Shown: positions 33,860 through 42,307, counted from the first letter of the stretch. The stretch is 64,000 bases of DNA from Radiobacillus deserti (GCF_007301515.1 NZ_CP041666.1:2356001-2420000); one strand, 5' to 3'. Notes: generated by a model from the letters alone, not told the origin. Translations and numbers: made by a program.

Positions 33860-35032
33860 ATGGGTACATTTGAAAAGGTAGTGAATAGAAAAAACACAAA
33901 GTCTGTGAAGTGGGATATGGTTAAAAAGCTCTATGGGTCCAATGAAGTGATTCCAATGTGGGTTGCAGATATGGATTTTCCAGTCCCTAATGCTGTTACA
34001 GAAACACTTTCAGAACGAGTTTCCCATCAAATATATGGGTACACATTAACCGATGCTAACGTGAATCAATCTGTCATGAACTGGGTAAAGCGTCGTCATC
34101 AATGGGACATCGATGAGAATTGGATTGTCTATAGCCCAGGCGTTATTACAACCTTGCATTTAGCTGTTCAAGCCTATACAGAACCTGGAGATGCCATTCT
34201 TATTCAAACACCGGTTTATGCACCTTTTTACGACCTAGTAAATCTCCATGACCGCAAGCTATTAACAAATCCTTTGGAGCTAAGAAGCGGAAAATATGAA
34301 ATTAATTTTAACCATCTGGAAACCCAATTCCAAAAAGGAGTAAAAGCCTTTATTTTAAGTAATCCGCATAACCCTGTAGGGCGAGTTTGGACAAAAGAAG
34401 AATTAACAAGGATGGCGAAGCTCTGCGAGCAATATGACGTCCTTATTTTATCTGATGAAATCCATGCAGACCTTATCCATCAACCAAATAGTCATATTCC
34501 AATCGCCTCTCTTTGTCAAGAGATTGCAAATAGAACGATTACTTGCATGTCTCCAACCAAGACCTTTAACCTAGCTGGACTCCGCATTTCTTTTGCTATC
34601 ATTTCTAATAAAGAGAAAAAGCTACTCTTAAAAAAACAGTTTAAAAAACAAGGCCTCGGCATTTTAAACACAATGGGAATCCTAGCACTTGAGGCTGCTT
34701 ATCAAGAGGGAGAAGAATGGTTAGAGGAATTACTTGAGGTGCTTGACACTAATATCTCACTAGTTCGGGATGCGTTTTCTACTCGTGATGAAATCACTTT
34801 AATTGAACCAGAAGGCACATATTTACTCTGGTTAGATTGCCGAGCAATGAGGTTGTCGCAAAAAGAATTAAAGCAATTTATGCAAGAGGATGCCAAAGTG
34901 GGGTTAAATGATGGAATTGAGTTTGGAAAAGAAGGGGAAGGATTTATGCGAATCAATGTCGCTTGTCCAACAGAAACTCTTCATCTTGGGTTAAATAGAA
35001 TCTTGGAGGCACTGCATAAAAGAGCGTTATAG
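33860..35032 (+). CDS. patB: PatB/MalY-type cysteine-S-conjugate beta-lyase
   Basis: 390 residues, PLP fold type I. Motifs: PMWVADMDFPVPNAV at the N-terminus, SPGVITTLHLAVQ, LSNPHNPVGRVW near residue 170, ILSDEIHADL near 200 and the PLP lysine in SPTKTFNLAGL near 235. B. subtilis PatB cleaves cystathionine and related thioethers to release a thiol. The start is ATG 33860 with AAAGGAGGACG upstream; the longer frame from 33776 starts inside the orphan terminator. Confidence 0.93.
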   Translation: MGTFEKVVNRKNTKSVKWDMVKKLYGSNEVIPMWVADMDFPVPNAVTETLSERVSHQIYGYTLTDANVNQSVMNWVKRRHQWDIDENWIVYSPGVITTLHLAVQAYTEPGDAILIQTPVYAPFYDLVNLHDRKLLTNPLELRSGKYEINFNHLETQFQKGVKAFILSNPHNPVGRVWTKEELTRMAKLCEQYDVLILSDEIHADLIHQPNSHIPIASLCQEIANRTITCMSPTKTFNLAGLRISFAIISNKEKKLLLKKQFKKQGLGILNTMGILALEAAYQEGEEWLEELLEVLDTNISLVRDAFSTRDEITLIEPEGTYLLWLDCRAMRLSQKELKQFMQEDAKVGLNDGIEFGKEGEGFMRINVACPTETLHLGLNRILEALHKRAL

Positions 35033-35034
35033 GG

Positions 35035-35063
35035 AAAGAAGGCTCCAATTAAGGGCCTTCTTT
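35035..35063. terminator. bidirectional terminator between patB and sodC
   Basis: Nine-bp stem AAAGAAGGC/GCCTTCTTT (35035-35043 with 35055-35063), 11-nt loop. Confidence 0.8.
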
Positions 35064-35640
35064 ATTTCATCATATCAGGTTTATTCGTTTCCGTCGGATC
35101 GCTTGGAGACTCTCCTTCTTTTTCTAACTGGATTTGCCCACAAGCTACTCGATCCCCTGAATTACCGGCTGGTTGTGAAACCCCATCATCCTGGGAAGCA
35201 TGAATAACTAGTGACGTCCCTTCATTTCGTAATAAGGAATTTTTCCCATCCAATAACGTTGCACCGTTGACCGTAAGCTCTGTATCCACCAATCCATCAG
35301 GAGGTACTTCAATATTAGGTAAATCTCCTAAATGTGGACCTTCTGTGTACATTAACCCATGCTCTTTATTGTCTGGGTTAAAATGGCTTCCTGCAGATTT
35401 AAAATCTGGTCCTTCGCATACTGGATATTCATGAACATGAATGCCATGAAAACCCGGTTCTAATCCTTCAATCTTGAGCTGTATTTTAACTCCATCCGGT
35501 TGTTCCACTAAGTTTGCCGTTCCAATTGTATCACCAGCAGTGTTATACATGTCTATTTTCAGCGGGGTTCTTGTTGGTTCCTTACATCCTGTCAAACAAA
35601 CAAGAAGAATGAGAAATACCAGAATAGCTACATGTCTCAT
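35062..35640 (-). CDS. Cu/Zn superoxide dismutase-like lipoprotein
   Basis: 192 residues. A signal peptide ends in the lipobox LTGC (Cys19). The SOD_Cu domain keeps the copper-binding GFHGIHVHEYP, the His in AGSHFNP, zinc-site HGLMYTEGPHLGDLPN and the late copper His in LVIHASQDD; Cys in PVCEGP and RVACGQ would form the disulfide. B. subtilis YojM lacks some copper ligands, so this protein looks more canonical. The start is ATG 35640 with AAAGGGG seven bases upstream. Follows a small membrane-protein gene by 54 bp. Confidence 0.92.
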   Translation of the reverse strand: MRHVAILVFLILLVCLTGCKEPTRTPLKIDMYNTAGDTIGTANLVEQPDGVKIQLKIEGLEPGFHGIHVHEYPVCEGPDFKSAGSHFNPDNKEHGLMYTEGPHLGDLPNIEVPPDGLVDTELTVNGATLLDGKNSLLRNEGTSLVIHASQDDGVSQPAGNSGDRVACGQIQLEKEGESPSDPTETNKPDMMK

Positions 35641-35694
35641 ACATATACCCCTTTCATAAAAGTATGGGAATAGTATGGACACGAAACCTTTCCT

Positions 35695-35874
35695 TTATCC
35701 TTTTTCCGTTTCGTCTTTTGAAAGATACTCTTGATCAAACTTCTTTTCTTCTTTTTTAGATGCTCTGATTAACAAACGCATAGCGATTGCAGCACCGATA
35801 ACAAATACTAAGAGCATCAAGACGGATGGAATATATAAGCTTTTGTCTTCCGGAAAATACAGAAATTCCATCAT
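35695..35874 (-). CDS. small single-pass membrane protein, unknown
   Basis: 59 residues: short N-terminus with YFPEDKSLY, one membrane helix (about 18-38, SVLMLLVFVIGAAIAMRLLI) and a charged, Lys/Glu-rich cytosolic tail. AAGGAAGTG lies upstream; ATG 35874 or the next ATG 35871 could be the start. No family recognised. It may be co-transcribed with the SOD lipoprotein gene. Confidence 0.6.
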   Translation of the reverse strand: MMEFLYFPEDKSLYIPSVLMLLVFVIGAAIAMRLLIRASKKEEKKFDQEYLSKDETEKG

Positions 35875-36028
35875 ACGCAATCACTTCCTTCTTCCCATAG
35901 TATAACAAAGCTTACTCCAATAATCAGTGACAGCTTTTCAACCTTTTGTGACAATACAACATGCTTGTACTTCTTCCTTGATTTTGAGAAGATAGATTAT
36001 ATACGACATCAATTAAAGGATGAGTGAA

Positions 36029-36412
36029 ATGGATAATGGAAAAATTGGCGATATCGTAAAAGCTCATTATAAGTCTGGAACATATGTGGGAGAGATTGTA
36101 GAGGACCGTGGTGAACATTACTTAATAAAAGTTTTAGCTGTCTTAAAGCATCCGCTCCAAGGGGATATACATAATTACGGTAAAACAGAGGATGTGTTTT
36201 TTCACCAAAGAAAGGCGTTAAGCTTTCAAGAAAAAATGAACGTATCTAAATCCGCCACCCACCCTTATATAGATGAAATACCGGACTATACAGAATCGTT
36301 AAAAGCTGCACTTGAAACTCAAAAAGAGAAATTTAAACAACAAGGTTCTTCAGAATTTCAAACAAAGGTATTAGAGCAGTTAGAAGACTTAGAAAAACGA
36401 TATTTTCGTTAA
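36029..36412 (+). CDS. kapB: kinase-associated protein KapB
   Basis: 127 residues, KapB family, in B. subtilis needed for activity of the sporulation kinase KinB. A beta-rich start (KIGDIVKAHYKSGTYVGEIVED) and the pattern HPLQGDIHNYGK, VFFHQRKAL fit; a helical C-terminus follows. Although called a lipoprotein in older work, no signal peptide or lipobox is seen here. The start is ATG 36029 with AAAGG nine bases upstream; kinB and kapD are not adjacent. Confidence 0.9.
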   Translation: MDNGKIGDIVKAHYKSGTYVGEIVEDRGEHYLIKVLAVLKHPLQGDIHNYGKTEDVFFHQRKALSFQEKMNVSKSATHPYIDEIPDYTESLKAALETQKEKFKQQGSSEFQTKVLEQLEDLEKRYFR

Positions 36413-36442
36413 AAAAAGGAAAGCCACCACGCTTTCCTTTTT
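36413..36442. terminator. bidirectional terminator between kapB and khtU
   Basis: Twelve-bp stem (36413-36424 with 36431-36442), loop CACCAC, A and T runs at the ends. Confidence 0.9.
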
Positions 36443-37619
36443 ACGATCCTGGTACTTTTAAGTTTCGACTTTGTTTCTTTCCTTTACCGTATATTTTATT
36501 TGCAATCTTCGGAGCCTGATCAAAAAGAATCATACCGATAAAAGCAGCAATAAGGATATAGATACCACCCAATATTTTAACGGTACCAGTCGCAACAGAT
36601 GCAATTACAACAGAAAATTCACCTCGTGCGCAGATGGATAGCCCTGCTCTTAACGACACTTTTTTGGAAAGGCCATACCAGCGCCCCCCGATAATTCCTA
36701 CTAAAATCTTTGCTATCATGGACCATATGATTAATACGACAATCAGCCAAGGAAGCGGTAGCCCATTCCCAAGTTGGATCGTCGTTCCAAAATAGACAAA
36801 AAATGTTGGAAGCATCAGATCACGTACAGGAGAAACCGTATGTTCCACTCTCTCTATTTTCCCAATTTCCGAGAGCATCATCCCGGCTAAGAAGGCACCT
36901 AATACCTCCGACAGACCGAGAAGCATCGCTAACCCCCCAAACGAAACAGATAGTCCAATGAGGAGAACGATTTTTATATCCTCGTCATCAATCTTTATTA
37001 ACAATTCCTCAAATTTCTTAAATACGGTTTTTCCTAGAAGAATTGCTAGCAATGCTAGTCCAATTATCTTTCCAAACAATAGAACTATATCACTCGTATG
37101 AAACTCACCACTTGTATGAATACCTAGAATGACAGCAACTATTATAGGAGCAATCAAATCCTCAAAGATTAAGAGCGCGAGAATAAATTCGGTCTCTGCG
37201 TTTGCCATTCGGCTCTTATCATCTAGAAGTTTGGCTGTAATGGAAGAACTAGTGGCATATGTAATACCTCCGACAATGAACGCACTAAACCAGTCCATTC
37301 CGAACAAAAAGGCAAAAAGCATCGCAACACCAAGGCTTAATCCTACATCTAACAAGCCCGAGGACCAAATCTTTTTCGCGATCCCACCTAGTCGCTTCAC
37401 ATTGAATTCTAAACCGAGGAGAAAGAAAAGAAGCACAATACCTATTTCGCTAGCGAAATGAAGAATTTCGTTATCACTTAATACGTCCGCTAAAACAATA
37501 CCAAATAGTATATATAAAATGACACTTGGGAAATTAATTTTCAAGCTTAAAATCCCTAAATAAAATATCCCTAGTAATACTAACCCAGCACCTAGTAATA
37601 TAGGAAAGTCACTATGCAA
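36441..37619 (-). CDS. khtU: K+/H+ antiporter KhtU
   Basis: 392 residues, CPA2 monovalent cation:proton antiporter with about 12 membrane helices. Family pattern includes LLGAGLVLLGIFYLGILS, FFLLGLEFN near residue 68, the helix EFILALLIFEDLIAPI with the transport acidic residues near 145-155, and LSVSFGGLAMLLGLSEVLGAFLAG. The preceding gene codes for its regulatory subunit. Begins with TTG 37619; AAAGGGGAG lies 12 bases upstream within khtT. B. subtilis KhtTU exports K+ in exchange for protons, with c-di-AMP control through KhtT. Confidence 0.88.
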   Translation of the reverse strand: MHSDFPILLGAGLVLLGIFYLGILSLKINFPSVILYILFGIVLADVLSDNEILHFASEIGIVLLFFLLGLEFNVKRLGGIAKKIWSSGLLDVGLSLGVAMLFAFLFGMDWFSAFIVGGITYATSSSITAKLLDDKSRMANAETEFILALLIFEDLIAPIIVAVILGIHTSGEFHTSDIVLLFGKIIGLALLAILLGKTVFKKFEELLIKIDDEDIKIVLLIGLSVSFGGLAMLLGLSEVLGAFLAGMMLSEIGKIERVEHTVSPVRDLMLPTFFVYFGTTIQLGNGLPLPWLIVVLIIWSMIAKILVGIIGGRWYGLSKKVSLRAGLSICARGEFSVVIASVATGTVKILGGIYILIAAFIGMILFDQAPKIANKIYGKGKKQSRNLKVPGS

Positions 37620-37625
37620 GGACTA

Positions 37626-38114
37626 TCACCGCTCCCCTTTAGAAAGTACGTGTAACGCATCTATTTGATCTTGCTTTCCGATTGAGATTAGGACATCTCC
37701 CGGTGCAATTTTCGTATGAATCTCTGGAATAGCAATCGTTTCGTCTCCTTGGACAATTCCAATAATCGTAGCTCCTGTCTTGTTTCGAATATCTGATTCT
37801 TCGATAGTAAGGTTAATCAGTGGCGAACCTTCCTTCACTTCTACATAGTCTACAACGACCTGTTTTCTAAAGATTTTCAGCTTATCCGCATCCACCGGTT
37901 GGTAGGTTGCTCCAAGCAACTGTGCTCCGAGCTCTCGTGTTTCATCTGGTGTTAGGTCCATGGCGAAATCAGCTTCATCGTTATCTGCATCATTAAAAAA
38001 ATACAATTCTCTTTTGCCTGTATGATGGACAACAATAACTAACATGCTATCTTCCGCTGTTTTCAAGGAAATTTTTTGCCCGATTCCTGGTAATTGTGAC
38101 ACCGATATTTTCAA
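37626..38114 (-). CDS. khtT: KhtT, regulatory subunit of K+/H+ antiporter
   Basis: 162 residues: N-terminal domain of about 75 residues (LPGIGQKISLKTAE, VHHTGKRELYFFND) and a C-terminal RCK_C/TrkA_C domain from about 80 (VKEGSPLINLTIEESDIRNKTGATIIGIVQG), which binds c-di-AMP in B. subtilis KhtT. The stop is 6 bp before the khtU start, so translation is likely coupled. The khtS gene found first in the B. subtilis operon is missing here. Confidence 0.9.
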   Translation of the reverse strand: MKISVSQLPGIGQKISLKTAEDSMLVIVVHHTGKRELYFFNDADNDEADFAMDLTPDETRELGAQLLGATYQPVDADKLKIFRKQVVVDYVEVKEGSPLINLTIEESDIRNKTGATIIGIVQGDETIAIPEIHTKIAPGDVLISIGKQDQIDALHVLSKGER

Positions 38115-38170
38115 CGTTAAACACCTCTTTTGCTATCTATTCATTATCGCATAATAGTTATTTATTCGGT

Positions 38171-38200
38171 AAAAAAAGCTAGAGAGAAGTCTCTAGCTTT
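38171..38200 (-). terminator. terminator after ptsH
   Basis: Eleven-bp stem (38175-38185 with 38190-38200), loop GAAG, followed by TTTT on the minus strand. Confidence 0.85.
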
Positions 38201-38216
38201 AATTTACTATACGTTA

Positions 38217-38480
38217 TTATTCACCTAAGTGTTCTTTAATTACTTCTTCGATACCTTGAAGTGCTTGCTCTTCGTCACTACCATCCGCTGTAATCTTAAT
38301 TTGAGCTCCCTTTGGTACACCTAGAGACATGACACCCATAATAGATTTTAGGTTAACTGTTTTCCCGTTGTAGTGCATTTCCACTTCGGACTCAAATTGT
38401 CCTGCTTTATTTACAAGAAGTGTTGCTGGTCTTGCATGTACGCCAGTATCATCTGTAATAGTAAATGTTTTTTCTTTCAT
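38217..38480 (-). CDS. ptsH: phosphocarrier protein HPr
   Basis: 87 residues. With the start at ATG 38480 (AAAGGTGG eight bases upstream), His15 in TGVHARPATLL and Ser46 in NLKSIMGVMSLG fall at exactly the canonical positions: His15 takes phosphate from enzyme I for sugar uptake, Ser46 is phosphorylated by HPrK and makes HPr a CcpA corepressor. His15 rules out Crh, which has Gln there. It has its own terminator and stands apart from ptsI, unlike the ptsHI arrangement in B. subtilis. Confidence 0.93.
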   Translation of the reverse strand: MKEKTFTITDDTGVHARPATLLVNKAGQFESEVEMHYNGKTVNLKSIMGVMSLGVPKGAQIKITADGSDEEQALQGIEEVIKEHLGE

Positions 38481-38718
38481 ATTGTTTTCCACCTTTCTTA
38501 AACTATCACCAAAATTTTCACACTAAGGAATTTGTACCCTTGTATGTATTACTTTTATTATATACGAATTCTCTATAATTAGAAACATAAAAACGATGTC
38601 TTTGTTGAGGTTATGTGAAAAATGTCGTATCTATTCATCCTTATTACAGTGTTTGAGTTATTTAAGCCATTATGATACTTTTAACAGGTACAAAACTCAA
38701 ATACAGGAGGCTTATTTC

Positions 38719-39426
38719 ATGAGCGTACATATTGGTGCTAATAAAGGCGATATTGCTGATAAAATCTTACTACCTGGAGATCCACTTCGCGCGAAATATA
38801 TTGCGGAAACCTTCCTTGATGATGTTACATGCTATAACGAAGTTAGAGGCATGTATGGATATACGGGTACATACAAAGGAGAGCGAATCTCTGTACAAGG
38901 AACTGGAATGGGGGTACCCTCCATTTCTATTTACGTAAACGAATTGATTCAAAGCTACGATGTGAAAAAACTCTTTCGCATTGGAACTTGTGGCGCTATT
39001 CAAAAAGACGTTAAGGTTCGGGATGTTATTCTTGCTTCGACTTCTTCTACCGATTCTCAAATGAATCGTATGACGTTCGGCGGGATTGACTTTGCCCCTA
39101 CAGCTGACTTCGAATTGTTGAAAAATGCCTACGATATTGGATCAACCAAAGGCTTACAGTTACGCGTCGGAAATGTATTTACAAGTGATAGTTTTTATCG
39201 GGATAATGGAAAAGAATTAGCCGAATTCCTTGCAAGCTACAATGTTCTAGCTATAGAAATGGAAACCACTGCCCTTTATACATTAGCTGCTAAGTATGGG
39301 GTACAAGCTCTTTCTGTTCTCACTGTTTCAGACCATATTATTACAGGTGAAGAAACGACTGCAGAAGAAAGACAAACAACCTTTAATGATATGATTGAAG
39401 TAGCTCTTGACGCTGCCATTAAGTAA
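38719..39426 (+). CDS. deoD: purine-nucleoside phosphorylase, DeoD type
   Basis: 235 residues, hexameric trimer-of-dimers PNP family. LPGDPLRAKYIAETFL and GTGMGVPSISIYVNEL bind phosphate, IGTCGAI and FTSDSFY follow, IEMETTALYTLAAKYGVQAL and TVSDHIITGEETTAEER close the active site (Asp in SDHI). Cleaves purine nucleosides with phosphate. The start is ATG 38719 with CAGGAGG upstream; the frame from 38596 runs through non-coding leader. Confidence 0.97.
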   Translation: MSVHIGANKGDIADKILLPGDPLRAKYIAETFLDDVTCYNEVRGMYGYTGTYKGERISVQGTGMGVPSISIYVNELIQSYDVKKLFRIGTCGAIQKDVKVRDVILASTSSTDSQMNRMTFGGIDFAPTADFELLKNAYDIGSTKGLQLRVGNVFTSDSFYRDNGKELAEFLASYNVLAIEMETTALYTLAAKYGVQALSVLTVSDHIITGEETTAEERQTTFNDMIEVALDAAIK

Positions 39427-39556
39427 TCCAAAAAATCGCGGTTTTATACACCGCGATTTTTTTTATTGATTTTGTTTTAATTCCAATTTCGTCATCCCAT
39501 ACGTCTTCCTTCAGATATAAATCATAACCTCTCTCTTTCGTATTGATTTTTTTCAT
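39419..39556 (-). CDS. possible small basic protein antisense to the deoD end
   Basis: 45 residues starting MKKINTKERGYDLYLKEDVW, basic at the C-terminus. GAAGGGG lies upstream of the ATG, a strong site. Its last 20 codons read through the deoD terminator hairpin and overlap the deoD stop by 8 bp, which is odd for a conserved gene. It may be a real tiny gene whose 3' end borders deoD, or chance. No family recognised. Confidence 0.35.
   Translation of the reverse strand: MKKINTKERGYDLYLKEDVWDDEIGIKTKSIKKIAVYKTAIFWIT
39431..39464 (+). terminator. terminator after deoD
   Basis: Eleven-bp stem (39431-39441 with 39451-39461), 9-nt loop, T run of eight or more. Confidence 0.92.
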
Positions 39557-39612
39557 TATACACCCCTTCTTAAAAAGAACATATAGTAAATGCAAAAGGA
39601 GGATCATTCCAT

Positions 39613-39948
39613 ATGTACCATTTTAGACATCCTTATTCCTATCGTGAGCATCCGATATTCCCACAAGTGCAGACCCACCAATTTGAAACATCAGCCAAAA
39701 CTTGTCAAGTCGTCATGAAGGACTTGGATACCCTTCTACAAAACATTGAGCATAACCAAGGATTTGCCTATAAAATTAAAGATGCAGCTCAAAAATCTAA
39801 TACTTCGCAAATCAAAACGTATATCAATGAGCTTGGTATTTCAACAGTTCCAGAAGTAAAGTACAACCCCGACGGCATTCAATTTATTTTTACTGCTAAA
39901 CGAACTCAGATAGAAACCTGTAAGCTTACTCTCTCCATACCTTGGTAG
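39613..39948 (+). CDS. unknown protein with Tyr/His-rich N-terminus
   Basis: 111 residues. The N-terminus MYHFRHPYSYREHPIFP is rich in His, Tyr and Pro, as in several spore coat or coat-associated proteins; the rest is an alpha/beta domain (CQVVMKDLDTLLQNI, then VKYNPDGIQFIFTAK). No signal peptide or membrane helix. AAGGAGG lies ten bases upstream of the ATG. I do not recognise the family; a spore role is only a suggestion. The bioY operator follows its stop directly. Confidence 0.65.
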   Translation: MYHFRHPYSYREHPIFPQVQTHQFETSAKTCQVVMKDLDTLLQNIEHNQGFAYKIKDAAQKSNTSQIKTYINELGISTVPEVKYNPDGIQFIFTAKRTQIETCKLTLSIPW

Positions 39949-39949
39949 A

Positions 39950-39979
39950 TTGTTAACCTTGTTTTATTTTGGTTGACAA
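39950..39979 (+). promoter_or_regulatory. BirA operator of bioY
   Basis: TTGTTAAC, 14 bp, GTTGACAA: an inverted repeat with one mismatch, the form of the Firmicute BirA biotin operator. Its right half contains the -35 element TTGACA. Confidence 0.8.
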
Positions 39980-40001
39980 TGAAATAAGTCTCTTCTATTA
40001 T
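39973..40001 (+). promoter_or_regulatory. sigma-A promoter of bioY
   Basis: Consensus TTGACA (39973-39978), 17 bp, TATTAT (39996-40001). Confidence 0.88.
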
Positions 40002-40026
40002 GATAACGAGAGAGAGGAGATACTAT

Positions 40027-40611
40027 ATGAAAAAGTTCAATGCTGTAGATATATCTATAGGAGCAATTTTTGTAGCATTAATGGCAATTGGAGCGAACAT
40101 AGCGGTTTGGTTCCCTTTCTTAGCAATCCCGATTGCAGGCAAATCCGTTCCGCTATCGCTCCAAACGTTTTTTGCTATTCTAGCTGGGTTATTACTTGGA
40201 AGAAAATTAGGTTCCTTTTCGATGCTTGTCTATTTATTAATTGGACTAGCCGGAGTACCTGTATTTGCTCAAATGAAAGCGGGACTCTTTATTTTATTTG
40301 ATTATACGGGTGGGTTTCTTTTGTCGTTTATTTTCGTAGCATGGGTTACAGGTTGGATCATGGAACGCTGGAATGGAACCAATATTTTTACGTATTCGGT
40401 TGCATCCATCGTTGGTGTAATGGTGAATTACGTTATCGGTGTTTCTTACATGAGCTTATCTATGAACACTTGGTTAGAATTAGAGATAGGATATGGTGCT
40501 GCTTGGATGGCAATGATTCCATTCCTGATTAAGGATTTTATAGTTGCCATCATTGCTGCGGTGATTATGGTTCGGATTGCCAGACGAATTCCTAAATTTG
40601 CGTTAAATTAA
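40027..40611 (+). CDS. bioY: biotin ECF transporter S component BioY
   Basis: 194 residues, six membrane helices. The N-terminus DISIGAIFVALMAIGANI, loop GKSVPLSLQTFFAILAGLLLG, and LIGLAGVPVFA are the BioY pattern; the last helix is followed by a basic tail. Captures biotin for the shared ECF energy module. The start is ATG 40027 with GAGGAG upstream; the promoter gives a leader of only about 20 nt. The overlapping BirA operator predicts repression by biotin. Confidence 0.94.
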   Translation: MKKFNAVDISIGAIFVALMAIGANIAVWFPFLAIPIAGKSVPLSLQTFFAILAGLLLGRKLGSFSMLVYLLIGLAGVPVFAQMKAGLFILFDYTGGFLLSFIFVAWVTGWIMERWNGTNIFTYSVASIVGVMVNYVIGVSYMSLSMNTWLELEIGYGAAWMAMIPFLIKDFIVAIIAAVIMVRIARRIPKFALN

Positions 40612-40701
40612 TTTAACATCCATTCTTTTCACAAAATTGTATGTTATTCTGATTTTATAATAGGGTAATACTAGAAGCATTACTACGTGTGGAAAGGATG
40701 A

Positions 40702-41181
40702 ATGGACTCGATGGATTTGTTTTCAAACACGCCGTTAATGGCAGCCCTAGCGGCCATCGTGTTTGCTCAAGTAATTAAGATACCGATACAATTTATCGCT
40801 ACTAGAGAATTCAAGCCTGGTCTTGCTTTTAGCACCGGTGGGATGCCTAGTAGTCACTCAGCGGCTGTCACTGCTTTAACTACTGGAATAGCAATGGATC
40901 AAGGGTTTGAGTCTCCTATTTTTGCTGTTTCATGTCTATTTAGTATTATAACTATGTTTGATGCGTCTGGCGTTCGTAGACATGCAGGAGAGCATGCCAT
41001 CGTTTTAAATCGTTTGGTCAAGGATTTTCAATATTTCGTTGAAGAAGCAAAAGTTTGGTCTAAAAAAGAAGATTACGAGAAACGCAACGAACTGAAGGAA
41101 TTACTTGGACATCAACCGATTGAAGTGTTTTTTGGGGGTATTTCTGGTATTATTATCGCTTATCTTATATACCTAATCTAA
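40702..41181 (+). CDS. yuiD: divergent PAP2-family membrane protein YuiD
   Basis: 159 residues, DUF212 (acid phosphatase/vanadium-dependent haloperoxidase-related). Hallmarks are STGGMPSSHSAAVTALTTG and DASGVRRHAGEHA, with four to five hydrophobic segments. It may be a lipid phosphatase, but no activity is known. ATG 40702 has GGAAAGG four bases upstream; ATG 40711 is the alternative. Confidence 0.93.
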   Translation: MDSMDLFSNTPLMAALAAIVFAQVIKIPIQFIATREFKPGLAFSTGGMPSSHSAAVTALTTGIAMDQGFESPIFAVSCLFSIITMFDASGVRRHAGEHAIVLNRLVKDFQYFVEEAKVWSKKEDYEKRNELKELLGHQPIEVFFGGISGIIIAYLIYLI

Positions 41182-41186
41182 TGATA

Positions 41187-41226
41187 GAAATAGGACTATT
41201 CCCATTACTAAGAATAGTCCTATTTC
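41187..41226. terminator. bidirectional terminator between yuiD and yuiC
   Basis: Perfect 15-bp stem (41187-41201 with 41212-41226), 10-nt loop. Confidence 0.75.
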
Positions 41227-41238
41227 TTGCCTTGCAAA

Positions 41239-41907
41239 TTACTTATAGTTATCTCGAAAAACCTGTAATGCTTTTGTTTCATTTAGTTGGTTAAGTTCAG
41301 ATTCAGACAAGGATCCGTCTCCTTTTTTCACAAGATATACTTCAACCTGTTGTTTACCCCACTCATTATACACGGCCTCAACAGTTGGATAATACAGATC
41401 AATCTTGTTCCCGCGAATTGCGCCACCTTTATCGGCTACAACCCCATATCCGTAACCAGGGATAAACAAAATAGTACCGATTGGATAAACATCTAAGTCA
41501 GCTGCAATTGTAGAATATAAATCTCGTTTTACTTTCACACCAGAATACGTAATCCCGTACTCTGGATGATCTTCTGTTTTGCCCGTTGACTCATAACCAG
41601 CTGTATAGCCTGTTGCCGTAACCGTTTGACTTGGGTACTGTTCAAAATTAATGGCTTCCTGTAACGTTTCTGGCCCCTTTACCTGTTCACTTGAAATATA
41701 TCTTGTGGTAGCTTTTTCGTGATTAAAAGATTTCAAGGATAAAGCTACTTGTTTATGTGAACGATCCTCTACAGGCGAATTGGATTGAACTTGTCCAATT
41801 TTTAAATCTACTGCGTGTACGTTCGTAACAGTAGCGAAAGTAGAGTAGAATGCACCAAAAAAAAGTATGGTCATCAAAGCTCTTCTTCCAACATTTCTTA
41901 TCTTCAT
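41239..41907 (-). CDS. yuiC: secreted 3D-domain protein YuiC
   Basis: 222 residues. N-terminal signal peptide or anchor (about 8-30, ending THVHA-like VTNVHA), a linker, then a 3D domain from about 95: TATGYTAGYES, GIVADKGGAIRGNKIDLYYP-like VVADKGGAIRGNKIDLYYP with the three Asp that name the fold. It is related to the lytic transglycosylase domain of resuscitation factors (Sps/YuiC), so cell-wall cleavage is likely. AGAGGTG precedes the ATG. Confidence 0.92.
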   Translation of the reverse strand: MKIRNVGRRALMTILFFGAFYSTFATVTNVHAVDLKIGQVQSNSPVEDRSHKQVALSLKSFNHEKATTRYISSEQVKGPETLQEAINFEQYPSQTVTATGYTAGYESTGKTEDHPEYGITYSGVKVKRDLYSTIAADLDVYPIGTILFIPGYGYGVVADKGGAIRGNKIDLYYPTVEAVYNEWGKQQVEVYLVKKGDGSLSESELNQLNETKALQVFRDNYK

Positions 41908-41995
41908 GTTTGGATAACACCTCTCTGAGTGTCATCCTACCCTCTTTCAAGTCGTTCTATACCTATTTTCTTTAAATTTAAATGTTCGGAAAAAT

Positions 41996-42307
41996 CTAAA
42001 ACATTTGGTAACCTTGTTTTCGCAACCAGCGAATAACAAACCCAGCAATAATCGTCCCTACGAATCCTGAAGCTAATATAGTAATATCTACTGGTGTTAG
42101 AGCCCTAAGATTAAGCCACAAAGTAGAGAAAGCGTCGCCTGTATCTAGAAAATATGTAGAAAAAGGAAAATCATCCACAATAAAACAAACAACGATTGGG
42201 TACACAAAAGACATCACCCACGTTGCTCTTAACAGCATATTTAATATAAATCCGATTCCAAAAAACAATACAAAAAATAAAATGATAGAAACGATAAACT
42301 GTATCAA
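41996..42307 (-). CDS. yuiB: membrane protein YuiB
   Basis: 103 residues, two to three membrane helices (IQFIVSIILFFVLFFGIGFILNML split by domains at 2-25; YPIVVCFIVDDFPF; TILASGFVGTIIAGFVI). Matches B. subtilis YuiB in pattern and position next to yumB. The start is TTG 42307, nine bases from AGGAGG; the ATG at 42418 would read through that site and through a promoter region. Function unknown. Confidence 0.85.
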   Translation of the reverse strand: MIQFIVSIILFFVLFFGIGFILNMLLRATWVMSFVYPIVVCFIVDDFPFSTYFLDTGDAFSTLWLNLRALTPVDITILASGFVGTIIAGFVIRWLRKQGYQMF

